Source: Trichomonas vaginalis G3 | Taxonomy: Eukaryota > Parabasalia > Trichomonadida > Trichomonadidae | Reading direction: 5' to 3' | DNA length: 64,000 nucleotides | Assembly (NCBI RefSeq): GCF_026262505.1 | Contig: NC_067205.1 | Span: 22,539,585 to 22,603,584 of the forward strand | Shown here: piece after piece, positions 11,292 through 22,491 of the stretch | Position numbering within the stretch: the first letter of the stretch is position 1 | Layout: every line of letters starts with the position of its first letter | Notes under the pieces: generated by a model | What the model saw: only the letters and a program-made list of their open reading frames with translations | The model's database searches: none | Told to the model about the DNA's origin: nothing | Program-made: the position numbers and the translations under genes

Positions 11292-12296
11292 ATGACTATT
11301 GCTGCATATGCGTATGAAACAAATGAAGCAAGAAGAGCACACGAATTAGTAAATGAAAACTCAACATTAACCAATGAAGGCAATGATTTAGTCATTGACG
11401 ATGGAAAAACTAAAAAAGTCATTGATTTCGATACTTTTAACACTTATGACCCATTCATTACAACAAGCAAGGTTCCCATCATAAATGATGGAACGGTGCA
11501 ATATATAAATTCTACAGTAGATGCCTCATTAGTGAAAGTATTAAATGTTCTCAGTGAATTGTTAAAGAGCTTCCGATTTGACGACAACATTAAATGCTTA
11601 AAGAATTTAGTCATGAATGAGAAACAAAATCTCGGCGTTGCTGGTAGCAGTAATGATGTACACCTTATGACATTAGAATATTATAACGAACATAAAGATG
11701 AACTGAAAGGAGAGAAGGGTGACACTGGACCTCAAGGACCTCAAGGAATTCAAGGACCTCAAGGCGAAAACAGTTTGGATGGAGAAGATGGAAAGGATGG
11801 AAAAACTGCTAAATCATGGATATGGGACCTTATAAATACTGGTTTAACAGCTGGTTCATATGGAGTTCTTCAATACCAAATCGGAAAGATATGGGCAGTA
11901 CTTGGTGACGAAGCTTTAGATGACGTTAAAGATGCTTTGAACTTCATTTCAAATGGTTCGGATACTATTAAAACTTTATCTGGTTGGATGCAAGAAACAA
12001 GGAGTCAAATAGATACTGTAAGACGTATAGCAAACAATGCACGTACGGGATTGGATACTTTACGAGAAGCACAAAATACACTAAAGGAAGCAAATGATAT
12101 TCTTGGCTCAGTATCAGACATGCATGAAGATTGGCTTAAAGGTATTGACAAATCTTTAAAAAATCACAGTCAGTCTATTGCTGACTACAAGAAAAGTATA
12201 GATTTTTTACATAGTGCTATGGACGTACATGATGGAAGTATAAGAACTTACTTAATGCTAACAATAACTTACCAGGAACTATTAAAGCATTTATAA
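11292..12296 (+). CDS. Maverick A collagen-like fibre protein
   Basis: 334 residues. An N-terminal region of about 130 residues is followed by a collagen-type Gly-X-Y run at about residues 143-170 (GEKGDTGPQGPQGIQGPQGE and onward), then a helical C-terminal half with long coiled-coil-like stretches. Collagen-like triplets of this kind occur in phage and giant-virus tail or head fibres, where they trimerise. It heads a run of fibre genes ending before the integrase, so it is probably a receptor-binding or surface fibre. Confidence 0.65.
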   Translation: MTIAAYAYETNEARRAHELVNENSTLTNEGNDLVIDDGKTKKVIDFDTFNTYDPFITTSKVPIINDGTVQYINSTVDASLVKVLNVLSELLKSFRFDDNIKCLKNLVMNEKQNLGVAGSSNDVHLMTLEYYNEHKDELKGEKGDTGPQGPQGIQGPQGENSLDGEDGKDGKTAKSWIWDLINTGLTAGSYGVLQYQIGKIWAVLGDEALDDVKDALNFISNGSDTIKTLSGWMQETRSQIDTVRRIANNARTGLDTLREAQNTLKEANDILGSVSDMHEDWLKGIDKSLKNHSQSIADYKKSIDFLHSAMDVHDGSIRTYLMLTITYQELLKHL

Positions 12297-12297
12297 A

Positions 12298-14338
12298 GTC
12301 CTTTGTAAAACCTGGTGCTCTAACATTTAGGTCTTTGAGAGCAAGAGCATTGAAATCAAGAGATGCAGAAACTCCAACAGAACCTACAGAAGGAACTGAA
12401 ACAACAGAAACTCCAGAAGAACCACCAAAACCAACAGCTAATGAAATATTGTTCGAATATTTTCCAAGGTACTCTGTTCTCATTGCATACATTCAAGAAA
12501 TACTTAAGAAAGCAGACTTGACTTTAGGAGATGATGAAAGTTCTGTATATCTTTCGTTCCAGTTTCAAATAGCAGAACTTTTGAGACAGATATGCTTAAT
12601 GTATGACAACATCTCTGATTTCACAAGATATGATGACGACCATGACCCCGAACACGGTGAAGAAGAAGTTTTACAAACATCCATTAAGACAGGAAAGGTT
12701 TTAACACAAAGTCTCATTATTGACACCGAAGATGGTGAAGTTGATGTTCTTCAAGAGCTGAAGAAAAATACTTCTGAAGGAGGTGGTGGTAGGCATGAAC
12801 TTGAAATAAATGAGATAGAAGAGAAATTAGCCGAAAAAGCAGATATAAACCATGTTCATTATATAAGTTCAGATGAACAGTTTATAACGGACTACCATGG
12901 ATATTTAACACAGGATGAAGAAATGAAGACGAAGATGTTAATGAAAGAAGATATAAATTCATTCGTGCTGAAGGTTATGACATACGTGTACTGTACAGTA
13001 TGACACAGGTAAAGCACCAGAAGCATTTGGTTATAACAATGAAATTTATGCTTCATACTTCTTTGTTAACGGTGTATTAGTTGAACCAAGATTTATGTTG
13101 AGAGTTAAGGCAAAAATAACTTTTGAAGATGCTATTAAAAGTAAAGCTGACAAAGATGAACTTGACGCAACGAACAAAGTTTTGAAATCTCATAAACACA
13201 ATATCTCCGATATAAATGAACTTCAAGCTACATTAAATAGTAAAGCTGACAAGAACCATACACATGAATCCTTCACTACTGTTAGAGCAGACGACATAAT
13301 ATTGAACTATACCCTTGGTTCAAGTGCACCTTTAGAGAATCCAAGTACAAGCGTAAAAGATACTCTTAATAGTTTAGATAGTAAATGCACTAATATTGAA
13401 GGACATGTCAGAAACTTTGAAACATATGAACTACCAACGCTTTTAGATAAGAAAGCTGACAAAACTTATGTGGATGAAGAACTTGAAAAGAAAGCAAGCA
13501 GAGATGAACTTAGTTCGTATACTAGAGCAGAAGATATAGCAATAATTCAGAAAAGTATTGACAAAAAGGCTGACAAAAAACATTGGCATTATACAGTAAA
13601 AGGAGGTAAGGGAGTGCGCGTTGGTTCAGATTATTCTGAATATCTTGAAAGAACAAATGAAACTAAAGTCATTGACGGTATAACATATACACGTTTCAAC
13701 AGAACTAAGACAGAAGTACATTATGAAGTTCATAGAGAAGATATTCGTGAAAGTTTTGAATGGAATGAAGAAATATGGTCAGCAACTGCAGAAATGGATA
13801 TGATTTTAAATCCAGAGTTTTTCATTCAAATCGTTGAAGTTAAAAACTATGAAGATATAATGGAGGACAAAGCTGACAAAACAGAGCTTCAAACATTAAA
13901 GACTGAAATACTTCAAACATTATATCCTATAGGCTCTATTTATACGTCAATGAACTCAACAAATCCAGCAAGTGTTTTAGGTTTTGGTACTGGGAACAGA
14001 TTGTAGACAAATTCTTATACTGTGCTAACTCTTCAAAGCAAACAGGAGGCTCAAAGAAAATTAAAGAAGCAAACTTACCTGCGCACACTCATACAGGAAC
14101 TACAAACTTTTCTGGCGACCATAGCCACTCATTAAGAGACCACCCATTATACAACTCAGACTATAAAGCTGGCAATGATGTTTTATCTCCATCTTATAAC
14201 AATTCAGCAAAAAAGACTTTTCGACCAACTGAACCAGGAGGAAATCATGTCCATACTTTCACAACAAATCCAACAGGCTCGGGTGAAGATTATATGCCAC
14301 CATTTATGACTGTATTCGCATGGTACCGTCTTGAATAA
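12298..14338 (+). pseudogene. Maverick A phage-like tail-fibre region (broken)
   Basis: Fibre-type coding region, broken in about two or three places. Repeats of the form KADKxHxH (such as SKADKNHTH) alternate with helical segments, as in phage long tail fibres. Toward the end come YPIGSIYTSMNSTNPAS and His-rich strings (AHTHTG, HVHTF), the signature of phage tail-collar and short tail-fibre tips. In phages these bind host surfaces. The resemblance is to bacteriophage proteins rather than to typical Polinton genes, so transfer is likely. Confidence 0.7.
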
Positions 14339-14357
14339 AATCTTTAACTTTACATAA

Positions 14358-15442
14358 ATGAGCTTGAAAGAAGTATTCGAACAACATCCATGGAGGTCAT
14401 TTAAGAAGTTCAATGAAGCAGCAAAAAGTTGGGGATTTACTAACAGAGCTGAAGTTAAAAAGTTCTTTGACAAAAATGTTGTACATCAAACAAAAATAAA
14501 CCCTTACGACTACTTTTTACCAATTTACTCCAACACTCCTGACGCATACCAATTTGACACTCTCATTCAAAGCAGAAAAGGAGGACATAAACCATTCCTC
14601 ATCTTCATTAATGTTAACACTCGCAAAGCATATGCATATCCAATGAGGAATAAAGGAACTCGTGAAGTGTTAAGAGTTTTACAAAAGTTTGTAGCAGAAC
14701 ATAGCCCAAGTACTTTAACATCAGACCAAGACAGTGCATACCTCAGCAATGAAATCACAGATTTTCTCATTAAGCATAACATAACTCACTACACTACTGA
14801 AGACCATAACCATAACATACTCGGCATCATAAACCGCTTCATAAGAACGCTCAGAGATTTAAACCAAGAGCGAGACTTTACCGAAGAAACAATGAAACAT
14901 TTTCTCGAAGTATATAATTCCTCAACACATTCTACAACAGGACATACACCAAATTCAATGACACAACAACAAGAAGAAAAGTATATACAAAAGAAACGAA
15001 GCCAAACACAAAATATCAGAAATTCAACACAATTTACCTCATTCCTGGAACAAAAGTTCGTGTAGTTCTTGACGACAAACCGTTGACAAAGAAACGTTTA
15101 AGGTTAAGTCGAAATTATTATATCGTAGACTCTACGCAAGGTAATGGATATCTTATAAAAGCTGCTGACGACTCCATTGCATTTTACCCTCGACATAAAT
15201 TAGTCGAAAGTAGTAATGGCAAACTTGCTGAAACCATTGACGAAGCAAAGCGAGGAGTGGTTATTGAAATACTTGGCTACAACATAAACGATGACACTTA
15301 TAAAGTAAGATATGAAGGAGGCGTTGAAGATGTTATATCATCTAAGAACTTGAGAGAATCTAAACCAACTCATCTGGGACCATTAGAGCGGGAGTACTGG
15401 AAAGATAAAAACATGCCAGAAAGAATAAGAAAATTCTTCTAA
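14358..15442 (+). pseudogene. Maverick A retrovirus-type integrase (about one break)
   Basis: Integrase of the rve superfamily that inserts Maverick DNA and makes a short target duplication. Visible parts: an N-terminal basic region, an RNase H-like core with the acidic strands around QFDTLI and SDQDSAY and a helix INRFIRTLRDL, and a C-terminal part with a chromodomain/SH3-like string (YKVRYEGGVEDVISSKNL). Sits between the fibre genes and the KilA-N cassette, its normal edge position. It carries about one break. Confidence 0.85.
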
Positions 15443-15562
15443 ACTTTTTCATTAGATGTAAATCAGACATGAACGAGAACAGTCATGATATCATTAATGG
15501 TACCATTTATTTTAACATTAAGACGCAAAGCGGCGGGGCATAGCCCATGACCAAAAATAATG

Positions 15563-15602
15563 TTTAGGGTAGATGGGTATATCTAACCTCATTTCTACCC
15601 TC
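15563..15602. repeat. Inverted repeat, left arm of KilA-N cassette
   Basis: A 40-base run starting TTTAGGGTAGATGGG that is the exact reverse complement of 16491-16530. Within itself it can also fold (AGGGTAGA with TCTACCCT). It lies upstream of the KilA-N promoter; the matching arm lies 126 bases after the stop codon. Confidence 0.95.
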
Positions 15603-15612
15603 ATTTCTACCC

Positions 15613-15701
15613 TCATGAATTTTCATGAATTTCCTTAAGATAGAAAAAATAAAGTTAGTTTTATTTTTATTTATTTTTTTATTTTGTATGTAAGAACAGA
15701 A
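15613..15701 (+). promoter_or_regulatory. Shared upstream region of edge genes
   Basis: Holds CATGAATTTTCATGAATTTC, then GATAGAAAAAATAAAGTTAG, then a T/A-rich run (TTTTATTTTTATTTA) and ends TATGTAAGAACAGAAATG. Nearly the same segment precedes the genes at 22726, 62437 and 63536, although the proteins differ. It is therefore likely the promoter and 5' leader of this gene class. Confidence 0.65.
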
Positions 15702-16364
15702 ATGTCAGTCGAAGCAAAAACATTCACTAACAAATATAATGGCGAAACATTCACAAAAGGCACTTATAACGGTATTGAAGTCTTACGTAGAGACAAGGAT
15801 GGTTACATTAATGCAACAAATATGTGTCAGCAGTTTAGGAAAGACTTTAGAAAGTTGTTGGAAAATAAGTCCTGGGAAGAGTATTATAAGGCATTTTGTG
15901 AAGAATATAGCAACAGTCCGAATTCCGGCGGTTGCTTTTTATACAAAATTCATGCAGGAATTCCTGATGAAATCAAACAGGTTAGAGGAACGTATGTAGA
16001 CCCAAGACTTATAAACTATATAGCAATGTGGGCTTCTCCAAAATATTGCATAGCAGTTGGAAAAATTATGGACTCCATAGACAAGAAAGTTCATGAGAAA
16101 TTAGATGAAGAAGAACTTGAAGATACAGTAGAGAATGCTAAACCTTTGTTCGAACAAGAAGTTAGAAAAATGCGCGAAAAACAATTAGAACATGAACGTG
16201 AGATATGTTATGGTTATAGAGATTCTCCATACGAACTAGACCAATGGGAACAAGAAGATTTAAAGAGAGAATTTAGAGAATATGAACTCGCTAAGATAGC
16301 ATTAGAAGCTGTAGAAAAGAAGTTAAAAGTTTGGGGTCGTTTTGTACAAAAATATTGTGAGTAA
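15702..16364 (+). CDS. Maverick A KilA-N domain protein
   Basis: About 220 residues from the ATG at 15702, chosen because the shared leader ends exactly there. The N-terminal half is a KilA-N DNA-binding domain: RDKDGYINATNMCQQF at about 30-45 and YVDPRLINYIAMWASPKYC at about 100-118 are its two hallmark segments. The C-terminal half is a charged coiled coil. KilA-N proteins are DNA-binding regulators common in large DNA viruses and phages. The gene is intact and bounded by perfect 40-base inverted repeats (15563-15602, 16491-16530). A scrap of a related gene lies at 62012-62075. Confidence 0.85.
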   Translation: MSVEAKTFTNKYNGETFTKGTYNGIEVLRRDKDGYINATNMCQQFRKDFRKLLENKSWEEYYKAFCEEYSNSPNSGGCFLYKIHAGIPDEIKQVRGTYVDPRLINYIAMWASPKYCIAVGKIMDSIDKKVHEKLDEEELEDTVENAKPLFEQEVRKMREKQLEHEREICYGYRDSPYELDQWEQEDLKREFREYELAKIALEAVEKKLKVWGRFVQKYCE

Positions 16365-16374
16365 ATGAACTCAT

Positions 16375-16615
16375 TATTTTTGCTGAATTCGTGAGATTCT
16401 GAGTAAAATGGCATATGGCATGTGTCAAACCGTTGAGCTTTCACAAAATTCCAAAAATAACGTTTACCATGTAAAACGGTTATAAATAATGAGGGTAGAA
16501 ATGAGGTTAGATATACCCATCTACCCTAAAAATTATTTTTGCTGAATTCGTGAGATTCTGAGTAAAATAATTTTTAGGGCATGTGTCAAACCGTTGAGTT
16601 TTCACAAATTTTAAA
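16375..16615. repeat. Direct repeat pair near the copy A edge
   Basis: Two copies of a roughly 80-base unit (ATTTTTGCTGAATTCGTGAG, then ATTCTGAGTAAAAT, then CATGTGTCAAACCGTTGAG and TTTCACAAA) at 16375-16450 and 16535-16615. The right arm of the KilA-N inverted repeat (16491-16530) lies between them. Confidence 0.8.
16491..16530. repeat. Inverted repeat, right arm of KilA-N cassette
   Basis: Exact 40-base reverse complement of 15563-15602, beginning GAGGGTAGAAATGAGG. With the left arm it makes a unit of 968 bases holding one complete gene and its promoter. Confidence 0.95.
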
Positions 16616-16715
16616 AATTGCTGCGGAAAGTTCGTCAAAAAAGTGAAGGTTCCCGATGGTTTCAAACCGCCATACTTTACATGAAGATAGTTTACAATGT
16701 CAACTAAATATCATG

Positions 16716-16979
16716 TACGATAGAAGTTTACATTTTGTAAAGTAGAACGATAGAATTTCCTGATGTCAGTCAGGACGCGAACCGACGTCAGTCAGGACGC
16801 GAACCGACGTTAGTCAGGATGCGAACCGATGTCAGTCAGGACCCATCCTGAAGTCATTCCATAAACCTTTCAATTTCGAAGATTTTGAGAGCATTCCATA
16901 CCGACGTCAGTCAGGATGCGAACCGACGTTAGTCAGTAAATTTTATCGTCCAACTTTACAAATGTAAACTTCTATCGTT
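16716..16979. repeat. MITE-like element with 22-bp internal repeats
   Basis: About 264 bases bounded by inverted ends of about 27 bases (ACGATAGAAGTTTACATTT at the left, its complement at the right, one base different), followed by weaker matching sub-terminal sequence. The interior holds tandem 22-base units (GACGTCAGTCAGGACGCGAA with CC) starting at 16762, 16784, 16806 and 16828, and two more near 16903. GC-richer than its surroundings. No clear target duplication was found. Confidence 0.7.
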
Positions 16980-17070
16980 CCAGTACCATATTTTCTTCGC
17001 TAGGGTCTAACACCAAATAGATCCTTTGTACTTGCAAATTCAATGCTCTCTCAATTTTTTGCAGAAAAGG

Positions 17071-17155
17071 AAAAAACCTGAACACCATCGGAACTCGAAC
17101 CAAGGTCCTCGACACTTATGACAAAGGTGTCCATACCACTGAGCTATGAGCCGCT
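17071..17155 (-). other. tRNA-like Pol III unit (tRNA pseudogene or SINE head)
   Basis: Read on the minus strand it has a good A box (TAGCTCAGTGGTA, 17134-17146), a good B box (GGTTCGAGTTCC, 17090-17101) at tRNA spacing, and a T6 Pol III terminator at once after (17071-17076). A possible anticodon loop TTGTCAT would read GTC (Asp), but the acceptor and T stems pair poorly, so it is not a convincing functional tRNA. Confidence 0.5.
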
Positions 17156-17437
17156 TACATATTTTTAGTAAAATATCATATATATGTTATATATGACACT
17201 TTTCATGCAATGAAGGTTATGTTGAAAATGACCAAACTTCATGAAAATCATGAATTTTTAACATTTCTTTAAGACAGTGTTGTAAACAGAAATTCATCAA
17301 AAGTGACACCTCAGAAAAGCTAAAATATTGAATTTTTGGCACTTTTGATAGAGCACGTTTTTAAATATTAATTAAAGTAAATGTATATTTTGTAATGATT
17401 CTTTTTAATAAAAAATAAAATTTTGAAGAAGAACACA

Positions 17438-18804
17438 AAATCTTCTGAAAAATAATATCACATAAACTCATATTATTTTCTAATATATAACTATTTTATA
17501 TAAAAATCAAATTCAATGATCTTAAAAGCGAAGGATAAACCTCAAAATTTACGAATATAATGAGTGGGAATATAATGCTTATCTATCATAAAACCATATG
17601 AAATATTAATTTTTGCTTTACGCCTAATTTTTGACGACAATTAGCAAAAAATGTTAAATGTTAACACTCAGTCCATTTGAATATGAAAAATAAAATTGAC
17701 TTTGATTAAATGTTTTTATTTATCATGCAATTCTTCTTGCGACCAAAGATTTGAATAAAATTTCAAAAAATAAGATAGCTTAAAAAATAATATACGGTAG
17801 TGTTTACTAATAGATGAATAGTATATAAATTCTATTAAAATGGATTTGATCCAAAAAAATATAAAACCAAAAATAATTGTTATAATTTAAATGGGGTATT
17901 ATTATTGTCGTCTGGTGGTTTTAGACGACAATGCGAATTTTCAAATAATAGGATTTTTAGCCAGATAAAGAGCTACTCCATATATCGAGATATAAAAATT
18001 GCTCACATTTGCTCACATTTTGGCACTTTTTTTGTACGTTTGTCAAAAAATTGTGAGGAAGATCTCACAAAAATAGTCAAAATGTGAGCAAATTTTGAGA
18101 AGTGCTCACATTTTGACATACGATTATTTTCATACGTTTTTTTGATGAATTCTAATAAAACTTCATTACCACTTTCAGAACGAAGCGTAACTTTTCAGCA
18201 CGTAACGCTCTATCATGTGTAGTGACATATTATTCAAAAAAACTCAGATTGCTTATCTTATAATAACAATTTCATTAGAAAAAATGCACGATTTCACGCT
18301 AAAACTTTGAAGCAATTCTTAAATTCGGATAAAAAATCGATATGTATTACACTTTAAACTTCAAAAAATGGTTCAAAATTTAGACTTAGTTTATCTTAAC
18401 AATATAGCAGATTTTAAGCCGAACAAGTAGGAGTAATAGAAATAGCTCTTGAAAATAATTACAATTAGTAATATGTAAGTCAAAGTTCGAGTATTCTAAT
18501 AAATAAACGTTCCGGATTTTCTTTACTACAAGAATCAATACTTAATATATAGAAGCAACAGTAAAAACTTATTAGAGATTCAAAAAGAAAGTTGACTAAA
18601 GAGAATCTTTTTATATAAGTAATTTTATTTTTTTGAAATACGAGATCGAATAAACATGTATTTTATTTTATTACTATAATAATACGTTTTTACATAGTAA
18701 GAAAGTTTAGAGACTGAAATGAAATTAAAAATTGAGAAAAAAATAAAGCTTTTCTATAAAAATTCATATTAATATATAGTATAATGATATTACAATTTAT
18801 TGAT
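17438..18804 (+). repeat. Left arm of giant inverted repeat
   Basis: About 1.37 kb, AT-rich, non-coding. It contains a local hairpin (CAAAATGTGAGCA near 18078 with TGCTCACATTTTG near 18101) and repeats of GCTCACATTT. It pairs with 21050-22491. Confidence 0.9.
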
Positions 18805-21049
18805 CAAATAAAAAGAATATTTGTTGAATAATTTCTGTTCAAATTAAAAGTTCTTCAACTTACGGTAAATCTATCTGCCTTAAAAAGTATTACGATATTA
18901 TGCAAAGTCAATTTTCTCCAAAAAAATATTTGAAGATGATACTTTAAGTATACCAAAAATACAAGAATTTTGAGAGAACTCAATGAATTTTTGTGAAGGT
19001 GGAGTTAAATTGAGAAGATTTTTGGTCAGAGAAAAACAAAAATTACTATCTGATAAAATGGTATTAAAATGAAAAAAGTTTAAACAAAGGAAATGAAGAA
19101 TTTATATTATATTAGAATTTAAAGAGTAAATATAAAAGATTGAAAGAAAGAATAATAATAGGATTCTTGAATGCAACATTTGGAATGATGTTTCCAGTTG
19201 TAGATGTGTTAAGCAAAGAGAGATAATGATAGTTTCTTGAGTTTTGAGTTAAGCTTGTTGTAGATGAGAGAGAAATTTTGACGAGACTGAGGAACTTCAT
19301 TTGGAATGATGTTTCCAGTTGTAGATGTGTTAAGCAAAGAGAGATAATGATAGTTTCTTGAGTTTTTGCAATTAACCATCCTCAATGACTATTGTTTTAA
19401 TATAATTTTTAAATTTTTTAAAACTGACATTTTAGTTGTATATTTTTTCTAACAAAGGTACATTCACTAGGCGATAACAGTAAAATGGGATGAAAATATG
19501 ATAAATAGCATCCCTATATAGTGCCAAACAATATTTATACGGGCCAAAAAAATTGGCTAGAGATTTGGCGAGTTATAAAACTTAGAAAATTGAGAGGGAT
19601 TTTTATTTTTGAATTTTTTTGGAAAGTTAAAATTGCGATTAAAAATCGATTTCCAGGAGAACTAAGCATCTCATCATATATTTAAATCGATAAAAATATT
19701 AAATAATAGTTGAATAGTATAACAACGTGAAATTATGGCTGAATCTACAGAAAAAATGAACATATTTGACATTTTTGAAAATTCATACGTTAGATGGTGA
19801 CAGACTCATAAACTATACTTTAGCTAAGATTGATATATGGTTTCAACAACACATGGTTAAAATTGTAAAAATATTTTAGATTTCAAAAAGATATATATGG
19901 TAATATAATGGAACAAAGTCAACAAATAGCATGTTAAATATGTTATAATTAACTTTTTATTAGATCCAATAGTAGATATCGAATGGTTTCCAGCTTTATG
20001 GTTAAATATTTTCTTTTCGAGCTTCTCTTTAACTGTTGTATTAAGGTTGTAAATTTTTGATGCTAGAAACTATGGAATCTTCTTTGCTGCTGCATTTTTC
20101 TTGAGAGTTCTTGCAATTTCGAATAGATCTGCGCATTGTATGAAATTGAGGCTTTAAAATATCTTGAAAACAGAATAGGACTGCTTTTCCAAAGGAATGC
20201 TTACTTGTAAATCAGAGAGTTTCAAAATTGAGAGCAAGATTATCATCATAACTTTCGATTTTGCTGCGAAAAAGGAAGACAAGTAATTAACAAATCATTT
20301 ACTGTTGTTCATCAAAAGAAGAAAACTTTGATAACAACTAATGATGATAAAATCAAGCTATCTTTTAATATTTTAAATTGATAAGACATTCAAAATATTT
20401 GAATGGTTTAAAATATTTTCTTTTAATTTCTATAAGATATTATCATGATTATATAATAAAATTTAAATTTTTATTCAAAAAGGCAATATTTCAAACTTTT
20501 AATTTCAAAAATCTTAATTCTGCAATAAGTGTATTTAATTGTAGCAAATTTAATGATCCTTCGTCATGCTTAGCAATTTGGAACTCATAAATTAATGATT
20601 TCTTCAAGTAAAATTCTGCATTATTTCAAAAGTCAATAATTCTCTAGTAACTTTTCTTCAAACCCTAACCATTATATTATATATATAATGGAGAATAATT
20701 GCAAAGAAAGATAGCCGAATTTACTGGGTAGTTCTTGTGATGCGAAATAATTGCAAATTAACACATAGTTTTAACAGCATCAATCTCTTTTTGCTCTCAT
20801 TTAAATGCATTCGCACACTTTAATTTTGAAATATAAGAGTTTTGGAAATTATCAAATTTATCTGCTCAAATACTATAGATCTTCATAAGTGTTAATAGAA
20901 TCACCAGCCTTACATATAGTGTTTAATATAATGATGCACATCATACTGGGATTTATTCCTTATTCATCTAGTTATTATAAGATTTACAACCCCATGAAAA
21001 TTTAAAATTTTGTCAAAAATAGTGAATGTACCTTTTTTCTAACACAACT

Positions 21050-22491
21050 ATCAATAAATTGTAATATCATTATACTATATATTAATATGAATTTTTATAG
21101 AAAAGCTTTATTTTTTTCTCAATTTTTAATTTCATTTCAGTCTCTAAACTTTCTTACTATGTAAAAACGTATTATTATAGTAATAAAATAAAATACATGT
21201 TTATTCGATCTCGTATTTCAAAAAAATAAAATTACTTATATAAAAAGATTCTCTTTAGTCAACTTTCTTTTTGAATCTCTAATAAGTTTTTACTGTTGCT
21301 TCTATATATTAAGTATTGATTCTTGTAGTAAAGAAAATCCGGAACGTTTATTTATTAGAATACTCGAACTTTGACTTACATATTACTAATTGTAATTATT
21401 TTCAAGAGCTATTTCTATTACTCCTACTTGTTCGGCTTAAAATCTGCTATATTGTTAAGATAAACTAAGTCTAAATTTTGAACCATTTTTTGAAGTTTAA
21501 AGTGTAATACATATCGATTTTTTATCCGAATTTAAGAATTGCTTCAAAGTTTTAGCGTGAAATCGTGCATTTTTTCTAATGAAATTGTTATTATAAGATA
21601 AGCAATCTGAGTTTTTTTGAATAATATGTCACTACACATGATAGAGCGTTACGTGCTGAAAAGTTACGCTTCGTTCTGAAAGTGGTAATGAAGTTTTATT
21701 AGAATTCATCAAAAAAACGTATGAAAATAATCGTATGTCAAAATGTGAGCACTTCTCAAAATTTGCTCACATTTTGACTATTTTTGTGAGATTTTCCTCA
21801 CAATTTTTTGACAAACGTACAAAAAAAGTGCCAAAATGTGAGCAAATGTGAGCAATTTTTATATCTCCATATATCATGCGTGTTTGCATACTATATACAT
21901 AGACGGAATTGATGTTCTTCCTTTATTTAGGTACCGAAACATGCTTGAAAAATCTATTTTTTAGACGACAATAATAATTTTGTCACTTTTTCCAGACGAC
22001 AATAAAACATCCTCAATTTAAATGAAGAAGTAATTTAAAACGATTTTATTTATGATCAAATTTTATATATTTTTTTGGATCAAATCCATTTTAATAGAAT
22101 TTATATACTATTCATCTATTAGTAAACACTACCGTATATTATTTTTTAAGCTATCTTATTTTTTGAAATTTTATTCAAATCTTTGGTCGCAAGAAGAATT
22201 GCATGATAAATAAAAACATTTAATCAAAGTCAATTTTATTTTTCATATTCAAATGGACTGAGTGTTAACATTTAACATTTTTTGCTAATTGTCGTCAAAA
22301 ATTAGGCGTAAAGCAAAAATTAATATTTCATATGGTTTTATGATAGATAAGCATTATATTCCCACTCATTATATTCGTAAATTTTGAGGTTTATCCTTCG
22401 CTTTTAAGATCATTGAATTTGATTTTTATATAAAATAGTTATATATTAGAAAATAATATGAGTTTATGTGATATTATTTTTCAGAAGATTT
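21050..22491 (-). repeat. Right arm of giant inverted repeat
   Basis: About 1.44 kb, reverse complement of the left arm. It is about 75 bases longer owing to a segment near 21.88-21.98 kb that differs from the left arm. Confidence 0.9.

Larger units (their letters stand above)
1..16620 (+). mobile_element. Maverick/Polinton copy A, left end outside window
   Basis: A large virus-like DNA transposon of the Maverick (Polinton) family, seen as a fossil. Parts in order: protein-primed DNA polymerase B, small genes of unknown role, major capsid-like gene, packaging ATPase, further small genes, minor-capsid candidate, collagen-like and phage-like fibre genes, retrovirus-type integrase and a KilA-N gene. 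The first 8.46 kb match copy B (25.3-35.2 kb) almost base for base, so both insertions look young. Copy A is clearly broken, with well over a dozen breaks, mostly in the polymerase-to-capsid part. The right boundary is uncertain; family-specific sequence fades between 16.6 and 17.3 kb. Confidence 0.9.

Noticed and set aside
17071-17155. Functional tRNA-Asp
   Set aside because: Anticodon loop is plausible but acceptor and T stems pair poorly; reported only as tRNA-like.
17905-20590. Open frames of 60-70 residues inside the 5 kb inverted-repeat structure
   Set aside because: AT-rich chance frames; no start context, no domain, and none conserved in both arms as protein.
17438-22491. Inverted arms taken as terminal repeats of a complete Maverick
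   Set aside because: The 2.25 kb between them carries no polymerase, integrase or other Maverick gene.
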